DNA of 64,000 nucleotides. Source: Sinotaia quadrata. Its lineage: Eukaryota > Mollusca > Gastropoda > Architaenioglossa > Viviparidae. The stretch is from assembly GCA_028829895.1 (NCBI GenBank), contig CM054181.1:106431360-106495359 (forward strand). The letters are read 5' to 3'. Below, piece by piece: positions 28,752-40,454 of the stretch. Each line of letters begins with the position of its first letter. Within the stretch, counting starts at the first letter, position 1. A model generated the notes under the pieces. It was given only the letters and a program-made list of their open reading frames with translations. It was not told where the DNA came from and made no database searches. The position numbers were made by a program, and so were the translations under genes.

Positions 28752-28759
28752 TGACGTCA
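28752..28759. promoter_or_regulatory. consensus CRE palindrome
   Basis: TGACGTCA, the full CREB/ATF palindrome, followed by CAATCACGT. It lies about 400 bp from the promoter-like block at 29.1 kb. One 8-mer can occur by chance. Confidence 0.3.
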
Positions 28760-29099
28760 ATCACGTCGAGTTAAATGAAACTCAGCCTACTAACATTTAA
28801 TCTTCGCTTATTTTCCTGTTTAATTCGCCGAATTATAATAGCGGAATTAATGCTCTTGGCCCATTGACCCACACTTTCTTTTGAATATGTTTTCCGCCCT
28901 CCAAATTCTTCCAAACAATTTACGATTATTGTCTCTTCTTTTACCCGACAAAATTCAATTGTCCTTTCACCACTCTAGACTGCTACCCGGATTTTCCATA
29001 CTCAGAAGTCTGAAATTCAATTACAGGCATGATTGTCTCCCACCCCTAAAAACACAAAACAAAACACAAAAAAAACTTCTGTCAGCTTAAGTGTGTCGC

Positions 29100-29400
29100 C
29101 AGATTACCGCATGGTGGAAAACGGCGTACAGTAGAAATAAATAAATTTGCACTCTTAGTCGATTGGTTGTTACTGCGCAGGCGCTGAGCGTAAGGAGTAA
29201 ATTAAAAAAAAAAGCTTCGTCAAGTAGCGCGCCGCCCACCGCCACAGCACGCTGTCTTGTTAATTTTTATTCTCCGCTCGGTCAATAGAAGTGTTGTCTA
29301 CTTTCGTTTCCTTTATGCAGTCCGCATCGACGCTCACCTGAGGGCCTGACTTGCAGCTGTTTACATTTTCAGGTAAGGGCGTTATTCTTTTTGCACGCAA
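29100..29400. promoter_or_regulatory. GC-richer promoter-like block, possibly bidirectional
   Basis: CpG density rises sharply against the flanks (CAAGTAGCGCGCCGCCCACC). It contains ATTGG (CCAAT box on the minus strand) at about 29,161 and TGCGCAGGCGC, an NRF1-like site, at about 29,174. Good donors occur on both strands: CAG|GTAAGG ending at 29,372 (plus) and CTCAG|GTGAGC ending at 29,338 (minus). The minus donor could end a noncoding first exon joined to the ZFP64-like exon 1 acceptor at 22,203. The plus donor could end a first exon for a rightward gene. There is no TATA box. Confidence 0.45.
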
Positions 29401-29661
29401 CCAGACAATCCGTGGTGCATGTTTCTAGTTGGTCAAGAAAGACAAGAAAAAAGCTCGAAAGAAAGATAATTTTTGTTCTTTGAAAGAAGTAATTTGTTTC
29501 AAAATATACTGTACTCTTAGACCAGTGTACTGATGTCGTCAGTTAAATATTCGTCCCTGCCGATTATCACTCTCATTCTCACACTCACATACATATTCAT
29601 ATTCTGTCTCTCTCACACACTCACATTCGCTCATATATTCACATTTACAAACACTCATTTG

Positions 29662-29677
29662 CACACATACATACATA

Positions 29678-29717
<40 letters not shown>
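29662..29717 (+). repeat. (CA)n microsatellite
   Basis: Near-pure CA repeat after ACAT variants; the frames over it are artefacts. Confidence 0.95.
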
Positions 29718-29720
<3 letters not shown>

Positions 29721-29721
<1 letters not shown>

Positions 29722-30044
29722 TAGAAAACCTGAGTTACTGCTTGAAGTATGCTAACAATTTTACAGTTGTACCTAGTGTCAGACTAGGTAATAATGAAAT
29801 TAATTTTTCGCTTGGTTGAAATATCCTTGTGACCATTCACATAGCGTCGTTTTAAAGCTCAATTACCAACGTTATGCAATGTCACTCAACATCATAATAA
29901 TGCCCATCATAAATCATCCCTGCCTTCGGATTTATTTTTATATTTGGGTCAGTAAACCTGTTGCCATTTAAATATATTCATCCATCTAAAAGAACGACAA
30001 CCACCCTCCCCTCCTAAAAAAAAAAAGAAAGAAAACAATATTTA
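29721..30044. other. no feature seen
   Basis: About 320 nt of AT-rich sequence between the CA repeat and the 26-nt array. Confidence 0.6.
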
Positions 30045-30650
30045 CTATGTACAAGACTATGATTATAGTGCTGTGTACAAAACTATGATTATAGTAATAT
30101 TTACAAGACTATGATTAGTGCTATGTACAAGACTATGATTACAGGGCTGTATACAAGCTATAGAACTATGTACAAGAGTATGATTATAGTACTATGTACC
30201 AGACTATGATTATAGTACAATGTACCAGACTATGATTATAGTACTATGTACAAGTATATGATTATAGTACTATGTGCACGACTATGATTATAGTACTAGG
30301 TACAAAACTACAATTATAGTGCTAGGTACAAGACTATGATTATAGTGCTAGGTACAAGACTATGATTACAGTGCTAGGTACACGACTATGATTATAGTGC
30401 TAGGTACACGACTATAATTACAGTGCTAGGTACACGACTATAATTACAGTGCTAGGTACAAAACTATAATTATAGTGCTAGGTACAAGACTATGATTATA
30501 GTGCTAGGTACACGACTATGATTATAGTACTATGTACACGACTATGATTATAGTACTATGTACACGACTATGATTATAGTACTATGTACACGACTATAAT
30601 TACAGTGCTAGGTACAAGACTATGATTATAGTGCTAGGTACACAACTTGA
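30045..30650 (+). repeat. 22-26-nt minisatellite, about 25 copies
   Basis: Unit close to GTGCTAGGTACAAGACTATGATTATA. Early copies are 22-24 nt and more varied, later copies alternate ACAAG and ACACG in runs, showing block-wise spread of variants. Confidence 0.92.
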
Positions 30651-31191
30651 AAACTTTGGTCATACACAAACACCTAGCAAACATGAACTGGAGAAGTAAA
30701 AATAAAACAGTAAAAAAATAATCCAGAATTGATAATTTAATTAGCACAGAAATCAACGGATTTATTTTAAGATTCAGTCATTTTGAATTATTTCTTCATC
30801 GGTGAATGTCTAAAAATCTGACTGACATATCAGGTAAAACAAAACTGGTCAAAAGTCTCCATGGTTGTAGCTTTCTATAAAAAATACTCCCTTACACGTC
30901 TTCAAAGGCTTTCCATTCATTCCATTGCATGGCCTTAACAATGTGATTATGAAGCCAAATGTCAAGAAATATAAGGTTTTTCTCCATTGGAGGACAATTT
31001 TCAAACTGATAAATCAGAGTCATAAGTTGTTGTTTTTTTTTTTAATATAATTTAAAATGAAAACAGAAATTAGAGTGTATACTTAGACTTCGCACTTACT
31101 TTTATTCTTCCGGAAATGCTTGAAACAAATGTTGACGGAAGATCCGTTTGAAAAACAGTTTTTATATCTAGGTCTCTTTACCCAAAATCCC

Positions 31192-31252
31192 AGTGTCAAA
31201 CGTTCATCAGTGTCAAACGTTCTTCAGTGTCAAACGTTCATCAGTGTCAAGT
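31192..31252 (+). repeat. 17-nt repeat, 4 copies
   Basis: AGTGTCAAACGTTCATC repeated; contains AACGTT palindromes. Confidence 0.85.
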
Positions 31253-31297
31253 TTGCGGAAGACGGAGAACGTATTTTCTTCTTTCCCCTTACATACG

Positions 31298-31480
31298 CAC
31301 GAACGCACACACACACACACACACACACACTCTAGCTCACGCATACATACACACACACACACACACACACTTTCTAGTTCACGCACACACGCATACAAAC
31401 GCACATACTCTAACGTTCGTATACATACGCAGACACACATTTTCTCTAACTCACGGCGCACGCATACATACACAATTACA
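31298..31480 (+). repeat. CA-rich microsatellite complex
   Basis: Three CA blocks interspersed with GCATAC and CTCACGC strings. The open frames of about 100-140 codons across it come from the dinucleotide periodicity. Confidence 0.9.
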
Positions 31481-31660
31481 TAACTATTCTCTAAGGCTCC
31501 CTTTCTCACTCACACGCAAATGTGCGAAGTACTGCTTGTATTGGATATTCCAAACTGTAGATAATTTATATGCTAAGTCACCAGAAAATACATCAGTAGT
31601 ATCGCTCGAAGAAATGAAGAAAGAAAATGTTACAAACTATTTAACAGCTAAGTAATCGTG

Positions 31661-31665
<5 letters not shown>

Positions 31666-31743
<78 letters not shown>

Positions 31744-31747
31744 GTAC
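31666..31747 (+). repeat. (TG)n microsatellite
   Basis: About 40 uninterrupted TG units, potentially Z-DNA forming. Confidence 0.95.
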
Positions 31748-32042
31748 AATGATACGAAGAGTCGCGGTCAGTGAAGGGGTTTGTAAAAGATGATAAGCTA
31801 CAAGACATGTAACGATGGAATCGTGAGTGCTAAGGGATTCACTTGTTTGTTGGTTTTTAACGCTTTTAAAGTAAAGCTTTGTTTTCATCCCTTAGATCCT
31901 GTAAAACACACACACGCACAGAAGTCTGCCCGACCTCGAGACGTATAAGACGACACACTGCACTTAGAGCATTTTCTTGAAATTAAGCACTTAAAACGAA
32001 GCCTGAGTCGTGACTAATTTAGCCAGTTAGATTTACTTTCAG

Positions 32043-32097
32043 TGCAGGCTACAGCAATGTGTGACTTGACCTCGTTTTTTGTGCCAAAAGTATACAC
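32043..32097 (+). CDS. candidate Ig B-strand exon (weak)
   Basis: 55 nt between AGATTTACTTTCAG and donor CACGTAAGC. One of three frames is open: QATAMCDLTSFFVPKVY, which looks like an immunoglobulin B strand with its first Cys (A-x-x-C-D). Its phase (2 at the donor) does not match the next candidate at 32,339 directly, so a further exon with the conserved Trp would be needed. It could well be chance. Confidence 0.2.
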
Positions 32098-32338
32098 GTA
32101 AGCATTCTTCTGATCAACAACCTAAGTCATCTGTTCTAGATTTGACAGTTAGACAGTGTCGTTCGAGAACTTAGGAACATATTCGCGAAGAATATTTAGG
32201 ACACAGACCCGGATATCAAGGCCAGCAACTCTGCAAGACGTATTTGTCACTGAGCTAGGTATTTCATTGCACATCGCGATGCACATGTTCTGAATTAACG
32301 CATGACGAGCGATTTTTCTTCCCCCCCCCCCCCCACAG

Positions 32339-32384
32339 GAGAGCGGCCAAATGAATTTAAATTCAGACTGAAGAAAATCAATGG
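32339..32384 (+). CDS. candidate Ig E-strand exon (weak)
   Basis: 46 nt after a very strong pyrimidine tract (TTTTTCTT then about 15 C, ACAG) and before TGG|GTAGTA. The open frame reads ERPNEFKFRLKKIN. Phase 2 at the donor fits the Ig exon at 50,369: the join gives FRLKKINGSPAADSGYYIC, a plausible E-F-strand run. Against it: an 18-kb intron, the small size, and C runs that are common in this DNA. Confidence 0.25.
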
Positions 32385-32389
32385 GTAGT

Positions 32390-33050
32390 ACGCAATACAT
32401 TCCTAGAGTTTTGTTTCATTCACATTCTCCCTTCTACTATTTTGGAATGTCCCGTACCGGCATAGTTTATCATAAGGTTAGCAATTGTCAGCGCAAACAA
32501 AAGTGCAGATATCTCCTTCATGAAACACTGACCTTATCGAATGCACCCGTTCAGCCTGTCTGACTCTCTTTCTTAGTTTACCTATATCTAATACGAGTGA
32601 TATTTATAGATACAGAGAGAGACCAAGTGTGTGATTTTCTTTAACAAATAATATTTTCTTTAATTTACATGAGTGTTCATGTTGTGATTACCGCTAAAAT
32701 AAATGATTATTTTACAATAATTCCGATCACGACACTTGCTTTACAATAAAAACCTTCTCTTGAGATAGTTGTATGGCCTTAATAACAATATTTAATTAAC
32801 ATTCAGTACTCGGCGACAAAGTCTTATTAGGGTACAAAGCCTGTGTCCAGCTAAAATACCGATTATTTAGTTGGAAAATAATTTCTTCCATTGTCCATCG
32901 CCTTCAACATCTCACCAGTCATTGACTACTACATCCTCCTTGTCACAGATGAGAAATGATGACAATGACTTTTATTGTGCGTCTATAGTTTTTTAAGACA
33001 ACCTTGGAAAGTGAATAAGAAGTTTGTACAGCTGCTACAAGGACTATTGA
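32390..33050. other. no feature seen
   Basis: AT-rich sequence between the candidate exon and the 32-nt array. A short GAGA run at 32,613 is the only irregularity. Confidence 0.5.
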
Positions 33051-33055
33051 AAAAC

Positions 33056-33925
33056 GTTAACTGGCTAAGACGAATTAACGATAAAGAGTAATTATCTGGC
33101 AAAGAATTAACGATTGTAATTATCTAGCAAAGAATTAACGATAAACAATAATTATCTGGCAAAGAGTTAACGATTGTAATTATCTGGCAAAGAATTAACG
33201 ATAAACAATAATTATCTGGCAAAGAGTTAACGATTGTAATTATTTGGCAAAGAATTAACGATAAAGAGTAATTATCTGGCAAAGAGTTAACGATAAAGAG
33301 TAATTATCTGGCAAAGAGTTAACGATAAACAGTAATCATCTGGCAAAGAATTAACGATAAACAGTAATTATCTGGCAAAGAATTAACGATAAACAGTAAT
33401 TATCTGGCAAAGAATTAACGATAAACAGTAATTATCTGGCAAAGAATTAACGATAAACAGTAATTATCTGGCAAAGAATTAACGATAAACAGTAATTATC
33501 TGGCAAAGAATTAACGATAAACAGTAATTATCTGGCAAAGAATTAACGATAAACAATAATTATCTGGCAAAGAATTAAAGATGAACAGTAATTATCTAGC
33601 AAAGAATTAAAGATGAACAGTAATTATCTGGCAAAGAATTAACGATAAACAGTAATTATCTGGCAAAGAGTTAACGATAAACAGTAATTATCTGGCAAAG
33701 AATTAAAGATAAACAGTAATTATCTGGCAAAGAGTTAACGATAAACAGTAATTATCTGGCAAAGAGTTAACGATAAACAGTAATCATCTGGCAAAGAATT
33801 AACGATAAACAGTAATTATCTGGCAAAGAGTTAACGATAAACAGTAATTATCTGTCAAAGAATTAACGATAAACAGTAATTATCTGGCGAAGAGTTAACG
33901 ATAAACAGTAACTATCTGGGGAAGA
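33056..33925 (+). repeat. 32-nt minisatellite, about 27 copies
   Basis: Unit TAATTATCTGGCAAAGAATTAACGATAAACAG. The first third mixes 27-nt and 32-nt units in a higher-order pattern; the later part is almost uniform. Every unit contains TAATTA (homeodomain core) overlapping AGATAA (GATA core) on the minus strand. Confidence 0.95.
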
Positions 33926-33929
33926 AGTC

Positions 33930-35250
33930 ATAAGGTATCATAATCAAATCAACTCCTTTCAAGCAAGCGTTACAACGTTCTTGTTCACTGATGATCGGTC
34001 CAATAAATGGATGACATTTTTGGACCCAAGTGCTGTGAGACTAATTTATTTCCACCTCTCTAGGAACCCCTACCTTCCTAATCAGTGCGGTTTTTTTCTG
34101 TGCTAAATTTGATTAACGGAACATTTTCTTTTGCCATCCGATATAAATGTTATGTGAGGCCATTGTCGGAAAAAGTAAGGTTTTACACACACACACACAC
34201 ACGCACGCACGCAAGCACGTACGTACGCATACATCACTTCACAAAGAAAATGGATTCTGCTCACATGTTTTGGTTCAAGCAAAACTCATTCCCAGTTTTA
34301 GTGCGTTTTGATAACTTCTGTCTGTCAACAACTTGAACATTTTAATTGCACTACATATATATCAAACTTGTTCATACTCTTAAACTGCCTCTACGCCGCA
34401 CATTGCGAAGACAAGACAACAGCAAGATATATAGTTTTCGTAGTGAGATCCAAGTTTGAATCTGGGACATGGACAAATACTCGACTTCTAGTTCGTGACC
34501 ATGACCTAGCACTGTGGGGCAAAGCTTGAACGCTCTAGTTCTGATGGGAAGGATAATCGAGTGTCAGCGCTAAAAGCTGCACGAGCCGTGAAGATACTTT
34601 TATTTATTTATTTTTTGCTGTAACGTCTACTTTTCAACTCCGTTGATTTCGCTGATGGTGCTAATGATCCCTTGCTTGCTGAAAATGTTCAAGAATAATC
34701 CGACGACGGTTATCTTGAAAAACTAAAGTGAATAATTCCACCACACAGCATTAACAGCTGCATTCTATCCACATGTGTCAAACACTTTATACCATCTTAC
34801 TATAACTGACTTCTCTCCCTTGGCATTTTGCATCTGTCTATGAAATCAGAACTCAGTTACAGATGGAAGCATATAGGATTAGGATTAAATCAAACAAAAG
34901 TCAAAGGTCGAAAATTAGCACCTCACTAACGTGTATACTGTCAAATATAACCACACTCCCTTGTTCAGTCACCCGTTAATACTGATAACAGAGCACGACT
35001 ACACCCCACCTCTTTCACATAGACCAAGATCTATCGGTTTGGCACACCCTCTCGTACTTTTAAACTGTTGTAATATAATTCCAAGAATGTTGTTTACTGA
35101 GCTCTCAGTAAAGAAATGGTGGGGCGGCAAGAGTAATCCACGTATCTGATATCCTGTGAAAGAGGCCAGATTACACAGGTTGTGATCAGACTAACGGTTC
35201 CATTCTCTTTGGAGCAACCTGATCAGTGTATTTTGTCTCTTATGGACCTG
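33930..35250. other. no gene recognised
   Basis: Holds a short CA/CGCA/CGTA microsatellite at 34,183-34,226. Open frames of 70-80 codons in this part have no splice signals or motifs. A B-box-like GTTTGAATCTGGG at about 34,452 is isolated. Confidence 0.45.
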
Positions 35251-35256
35251 TGCGCT

Positions 35257-35480
35257 GACTAAACCTGACATACTGATAATTAGTGGGGGTTGTGTGCGCT
35301 GGCTAAACCTGACATACTGATAATTAGTGGGGTTGTGTGCGCTGGCTAAACCTGACATACTGATAATTAGTGGGGTTGTGTGCGCTGGCTAAACCTGACA
35401 TACTGATAATTAGCGGAGTTTGTGTGCTGGCTAAACCTGACATACTGGTAATTAGGGGGGTTTGTGCGCTGACTAAACTG
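35257..35480 (+). repeat. 43-nt tandem repeat, 5 copies
   Basis: Unit GTGCGCTGGCTAAACCTGAC ATACTGATAATTAGTGGGGT TGT; copies 2-4 are identical. Confidence 0.92.
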
Positions 35481-35550
35481 GACATATTAAAATAAACAGT
35501 GGACTTTGTGAAAACAACTACATTGACAGGCTGATCTCATGGGCACAGTG

Positions 35551-35805
35551 GTCAGTCAGTCAACCATTCAAGTCAGTCAATCAGTCAGCAAACCAAGCTA
35601 ATCAGACTGCCAGCCAAGCCAGTCATTCAGTCAAATCAGATATTCAACCAGTCATTCAAATTAGTTAGTCAAGTTAGACAATCATTCAGTCAAGTCAACC
35701 ATTTAGTCCAGTCACAATCACTAGGTCGCCAGGCAGCCAGACAATCAGTTAAGTCAGATAGTCAGACATTCAGTCAAATCATTCAGTCGTCAGTCAGTCA
35801 GTCAG
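35551..35805 (+). repeat. degenerate (CAGT)n region
   Basis: CAGTCAGTCAACCATTCAAG-type sequence built from decayed CAGT/CATT tetramers over about 250 nt. Confidence 0.8.
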
Positions 35806-37164
35806 TGTACTCCTAAATGGAGGACTCTCTGCGCTAAAGGATCCACACCTGAAATTCATAAGTCGTCTTTCTGGGTATTAAAAGGCAGAGCCATTTATCA
35901 GCGCATGAGCTCTGGTAACAGATATGGTTAGTTAAGACACGAATGTGTGTGAGAGAAAACCACGTACATCTGTTTGCGTACAGTTCGTAAGTGCGTACAT
36001 TATAGCATTTAATTGCATGTGTACGTGTGAATAGGCATAATGGCGTCTTTCCGAGGATGGGTGGTTGACGCCGATGTTTTTAATGTGGTCTTCAGATAAC
36101 AAATGGTCTTCATACAGCATCAATGCTATCAAATTGTCAAAGTTTCTGACTAATAATAGACTAGTCAAAGGCCCGCTCCGAGGAAACATGAGAAAGACAA
36201 AAAACTTCTGGGTCAGGTGCAGACAAGCAAATGTTTACAGTTTGACTAATGTTGACTAAAAAAATCATTCAAAGATTTAACTTTTTTTCCCCTTTTATAC
36301 ATTAAAATCATGTTCTGTAGTCTTTCTTCGTTTCTAGTGTAACCTTGTTTGCGGTTGTACATTAATGAGCGTGTGTGTTGGAGTGTCTGGTTTCTCTCTC
36401 CTTCGCTAAATTTACTTTAATTAACCACGCATGCACACACACAAACACACATACACATATGTGCGCACACATGCTTTAAATGCATGTCTGTATGTATATA
36501 TTACTCTTACCTATGTAAAAATTACTAATACGAAAGACAGAAAATACAAAAAGAAATAAAGAGCAAATTCATAAAGGATCCACAATAAGCACACAGCCTT
36601 TGAAAATTTGTATTTCTTGGACTCGCTTAAATCTTAGTGTCTACTTGTGCTGAGATTCATTAACCTTTTTTTCTCATTGCAATTATTACCAGTCCTATAT
36701 ATTTAAAGAGTTCAATACTATACGACATTTAAAATGTAGAGTGTGTTTGATTAGAAGGCAATGCAAGGAAACATTTGTACACACATCAGTGTGGGATAAG
36801 GTAAACAGTTCTACAACTGTCATAAATCTAGTTGACAGGAAGAGACGTCTAGTTTTATTTTATGTCGTTCACGTTGGTCTTTGCTTTTCGTTTTATACGA
36901 ACCCCTCGTCAGGTCTTCACTTGCTGTAATCTTTCACTTCCGGGTCAAATAACTTGTCGGTCGATAGCTGTTGATTTATAGTGATGCCTTAATATTATTA
37001 GGTGCTTTTCTTAAAAGCAGGTTGAGTTGTGTTGGTTTTAATTATTATTTTATTCATAGTAGGTGTTCAGTTTATCTCTTTCTCACATACACACACGTAA
37101 ATGTCTGCTCCTTGACAGAAAGTGTGTGCGTGTATGTGCGTGTATGTGCGTGTGTGTGTATGTG

Positions 37165-37203
37165 TGACTGCTGATATATATATATATATATGCGTGTATA
37201 TGA
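37165..37203 (+). repeat. TG/TA microsatellite
   Basis: GTGTGTATG followed by (TA)10, just before the 36-nt array. Confidence 0.8.
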
Positions 37204-37246
37204 ATGGAAATATATTATGTGTTTGTTGTACGCAATACCTTTCTAG

Positions 37247-37448
37247 TACGTGACAGGAATAACTATAACAGAATGCACACTATACGTGATAGGAATAACT
37301 ATAACAGAATGCACACTATACGTGACAGGAATAACTATAACAGAATGCACACTATACGTGACAGGAATAACTATAACAGAATGCACACTATACGTGACAG
37401 GAATAACTATAACAGAATGCACACTATACGTGACAGGAATAACTATAA
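37247..37448 (+). repeat. 36-nt tandem repeat open in two frames
   Basis: Nearly perfect units ACGTGACAGGAATAACTATA ACAGAATGCACACTAT. Because 36 is a multiple of three, plus frames of 149 and 80 codons run through it, giving 12-residue repeats RDRNNYNRMHTI and TGITITECTLYV. The longer frame continues about 70 codons past the array. No signal peptide, domain or clear splice sites, so I treat the frames as repeat by-products. Confidence 0.9.
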
Positions 37449-37869
37449 TAATTTATATTCCGTTGTTGAGACTATTTCTAAGAATCGGTTGAAACTAATG
37501 TCTGATGCTGTCATTTTGTTTAACTCAAATATGGGCAACTGGAAAGTTATTTCTAACTGTCTGTCTGTCCTACCCATGTGGCTTGTGGCATGCAAAGAAT
37601 TCCGAAGCATTAAGGGAAAAGAAAACAGAAAGAAACATTTCAACTTGACTTAAAAATGGAAACAGTCTAGTAACTACTCGATTCATAAAATGTTTGCCAG
37701 TATTAAATTCCGGATAGATATAATTTTTCTTAACAAAAATAATACGTGAGATGATAGGTAGCTGCCGTGTCTGGGTAGCAACCTCGCATAAATTAGCTAA
37801 GGGTTCAAGACGACCTATTTTCCAGCTGGCCTCTCATGTAGTTCACTTAGCGCTTGTTTGTATAGAGTT

Positions 37870-37985
37870 TAGAGCGAGCTCACACACACACACACACATA
37901 CATATTTGCTTTCTTCCAGTTTGTCCTCCTCCTCCTCCTCATCATCATCATCTTCACCATCATTATCAGCATCATTTTTTTTAGC
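37870..37985 (+). repeat. CA and (CTC)/(ATC) microsatellites
   Basis: A CA run, then CCTCCTCCTCCTCATCATCATCATC. A pyrimidine-rich trinucleotide stretch. Confidence 0.85.
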
Positions 37986-38390
37986 ACAGTCTTACATGCA
38001 ATTCCAAACTGAAAGAAATACATTTACAACAAACAGCTCCTTCAAATGATAAATATATGTAATACCACAACATTGCACATTTTGAATATAACTGTATAAG
38101 TGCCTTTCATAAAATAAAATAGAAATTCTCATTCTGTGAACAATAAATCTGAAATGGAGAGTAATCGAGCGAGTTTGACAGAACACACTTGTGTAAACAT
38201 AGAATCTTTGCTACCTGTCGCTTATTAATGAAACTTAAAAATAAATACTTCTAAGAAAATATATTCTTGATATTCACTGCACTGGCCACTGCAATGAACT
38301 GGCCGAATTAAAGTTATAACTATGCCAGTACGAGACGTAACGCGTACTGATTTCTCCGCCTCAAACGGTTTATATAATAATGATTCATTA

Positions 38391-39028
38391 AGTGGATGAA
38401 TGATTGATATGCTAACGAGTTGATTAATAAATTGGGTGAATAAATGATATAGTGACGAGTTAATTAATTAACTGGATGAATAGTTGATGTACTAGTCAGT
38501 TAATTAATTGGATTAATGCTTGATGTATTAGTGAATGTATTAACTGGATAAATGGTTGATACTCTGATGAGCTAATTAATTGGATGAATGGTTGATATAC
38601 TAGTGAGTTAATTAATTGAATAAATATTTGATATACTAGTGAGTCAAATTAATTGGATGAATAGTTGATGTACTGGTGAGTTTATTATTTGGATGAATGG
38701 TTGAAGTACTGGTGAGATTATTAATTGGACGAATGGTTCATACTCTGATGAGTTCATTAAGTGGATGAATGATTGATGCACTAGTGAGTTAATTAATTGG
38801 ATGAATGGTTGATGTACTAGTGAGTTAATTAACTGGATGAATGGTTGATGTACTAGTTAGTTAATTAACCGGATGAATGGTTGATATGCTGGTGAGTTAA
38901 TTAATTGGGTGAATGTTCGATGTACTGGTGAGTTCATTAATTAGATGAATGGTGATACTCTAGTGAGTTAATTAACCGGATGAATGTTTGTTTGATGTAC
39001 TGGTGAGTTAATTAATTGGATGAATGGT
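38391..39028 (+). repeat. 36-40-nt minisatellite, about 16 copies
   Basis: Unit GATGAATGGTTGATGTACTA GTGAGTTAATTAATTG, diverged by 5-20 percent among copies. Each carries TTAATTAATT. Confidence 0.9.
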
Positions 39029-39864
39029 TGATTTTTTTCTTAACGTCAAGCGTTCCTTGATAAAGGTCCTCAAATTTACTCGAGAAGAAAGCTTGAAATA
39101 CAAGTAGCTACTCTACTCTTACTGTGCTGAATATATGGGCGATTGGCATATTTCCTAAGGTGGGCGGGGTGGACAGATTGCTCAAATTTTATGTCCGGTT
39201 AAAAGAGCCACGTCACCCCCTTCCCTTTCAATAAAGCCTTTGGGATAGTGATTGTAGCAAAGAGAGACACATGTAAGTAACGTAACAATGCATAAAATGC
39301 AGAAATCTATAGACGGAATCATTGGCACTGAAAATGGTAGCTAGGTTAACGGGTAGCTTAATTAACTAACAAGCTTGCTGGTTGAGAGTCTCTGGATAGC
39401 TAAGGTTTGAGTTCCAGTGGAAGGAGAGACCAGATAAACTCTCTGCTCTAAACATTTTCTTGTCTGACTTTCTCCATTGTCGCTGGGTAGTGATGACGTA
39501 AGAAGGTGAAGATTTTTTCCGAGACCGTGGTTAGTTTTGATACTGTCAGCCAAGGGAGACCTGGAAACAGGCCGAAGTGGTGTTCCAGGACTGGAAATAC
39601 ACAGTCTCACAACCAAGGGAGTTTTGAAGACAGGTCTAGAAGCACACAGTGTATATATAATCATGCAGGAACAAGAGTGAGCTGCAAATTGAAGAGGTAT
39701 CAGGCATTGCCTGGAAAACAGTAATGTAGGCAGTGATATGGGTAATTAGTGCACTAAGGCAGTGGCTACATTTTACCAGTGAGTAGCAGTGCGCCAGATC
39801 GACAAAGACTGGGTTCTAGACTATTGTCTAGACGATTCTTGCAACATACACCAAAATGAGTATT

Positions 39865-39956
39865 CGATCTAGCACTTTTCCGACAGGATAGTAATGAAGC
39901 ACTTTTCCGACAGGATAGTAATGTAGCACTTTTCCGACAGGATAGTAACGTAGCAT
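39865..39956 (+). repeat. 27-nt tandem repeat, 3.4 copies
   Basis: AGCACTTTTCCGACAGGATA GTAATG units, nearly identical. Confidence 0.9.
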
Positions 39957-40060
39957 TTATAATCGCTGTACACACACCACAGACATACAGACACTCAAAT
40001 TCATGTATAGCAGATGAGAACGCATTAGTAATAATTTTAATGAAAGTATAAACATTGTCA

Positions 40061-40257
40061 CAAGCTGACTGGTGGCAGTGGTTGGATGGTGCAAGAATTG
40101 TTAATCATAATGATGTCAAACGTTTCAATGAGACACAACACGCTAATGCATGTTGCAAGCTGACTGGTGGCAGTGATTGGATGGTGCAAGAATTGTTAAT
40201 CATAATGATGTCAAACGTTTCAATGAGACACAACACGCTAATGCATGTTGCAAGCTG
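40061..40257 (+). repeat. 97-nt tandem duplication
   Basis: Two almost identical copies starting AAGCTGACTGGTGGCAGTG and ending ACACGCTAATGCATGTTGC. The 3' half resembles 28,083-28,138. Confidence 0.92.
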
Positions 40258-40454
40258 ACATGAAGCAGCGTGATATCGAGAGAGATTTTTATACGGGACA
40301 AATCTCTTGTGACGCGTGACGAGACTTTAACGGGTTTATGATTCGATTCTAACAGTGACACAAGTTAGATCCTTGAATCCAGGTGGGGCCGATATACATT
40401 TTCAATTTTGGCAGAGATACGATTAGGGTCCAAGAACAAGATGGAATAAAGATA

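Noticed and set aside
31193..31655. Overlapping frames of 96-142 codons rich in Thr/His or Cys/Val
   Set aside because: Produced by CA/TG microsatellites, open on both strands.
33056..33925. Regular array considered as CRISPR
   Set aside because: Units are contiguous with no unique spacers, and the DNA is eukaryotic.
37755..37830. tRNA-like or SINE promoter boxes (GGGTTCAAGACGACC), with a similar string at 39,405
   Set aside because: No cloverleaf fold or acceptor stem could be drawn, and no flanking duplication was seen.
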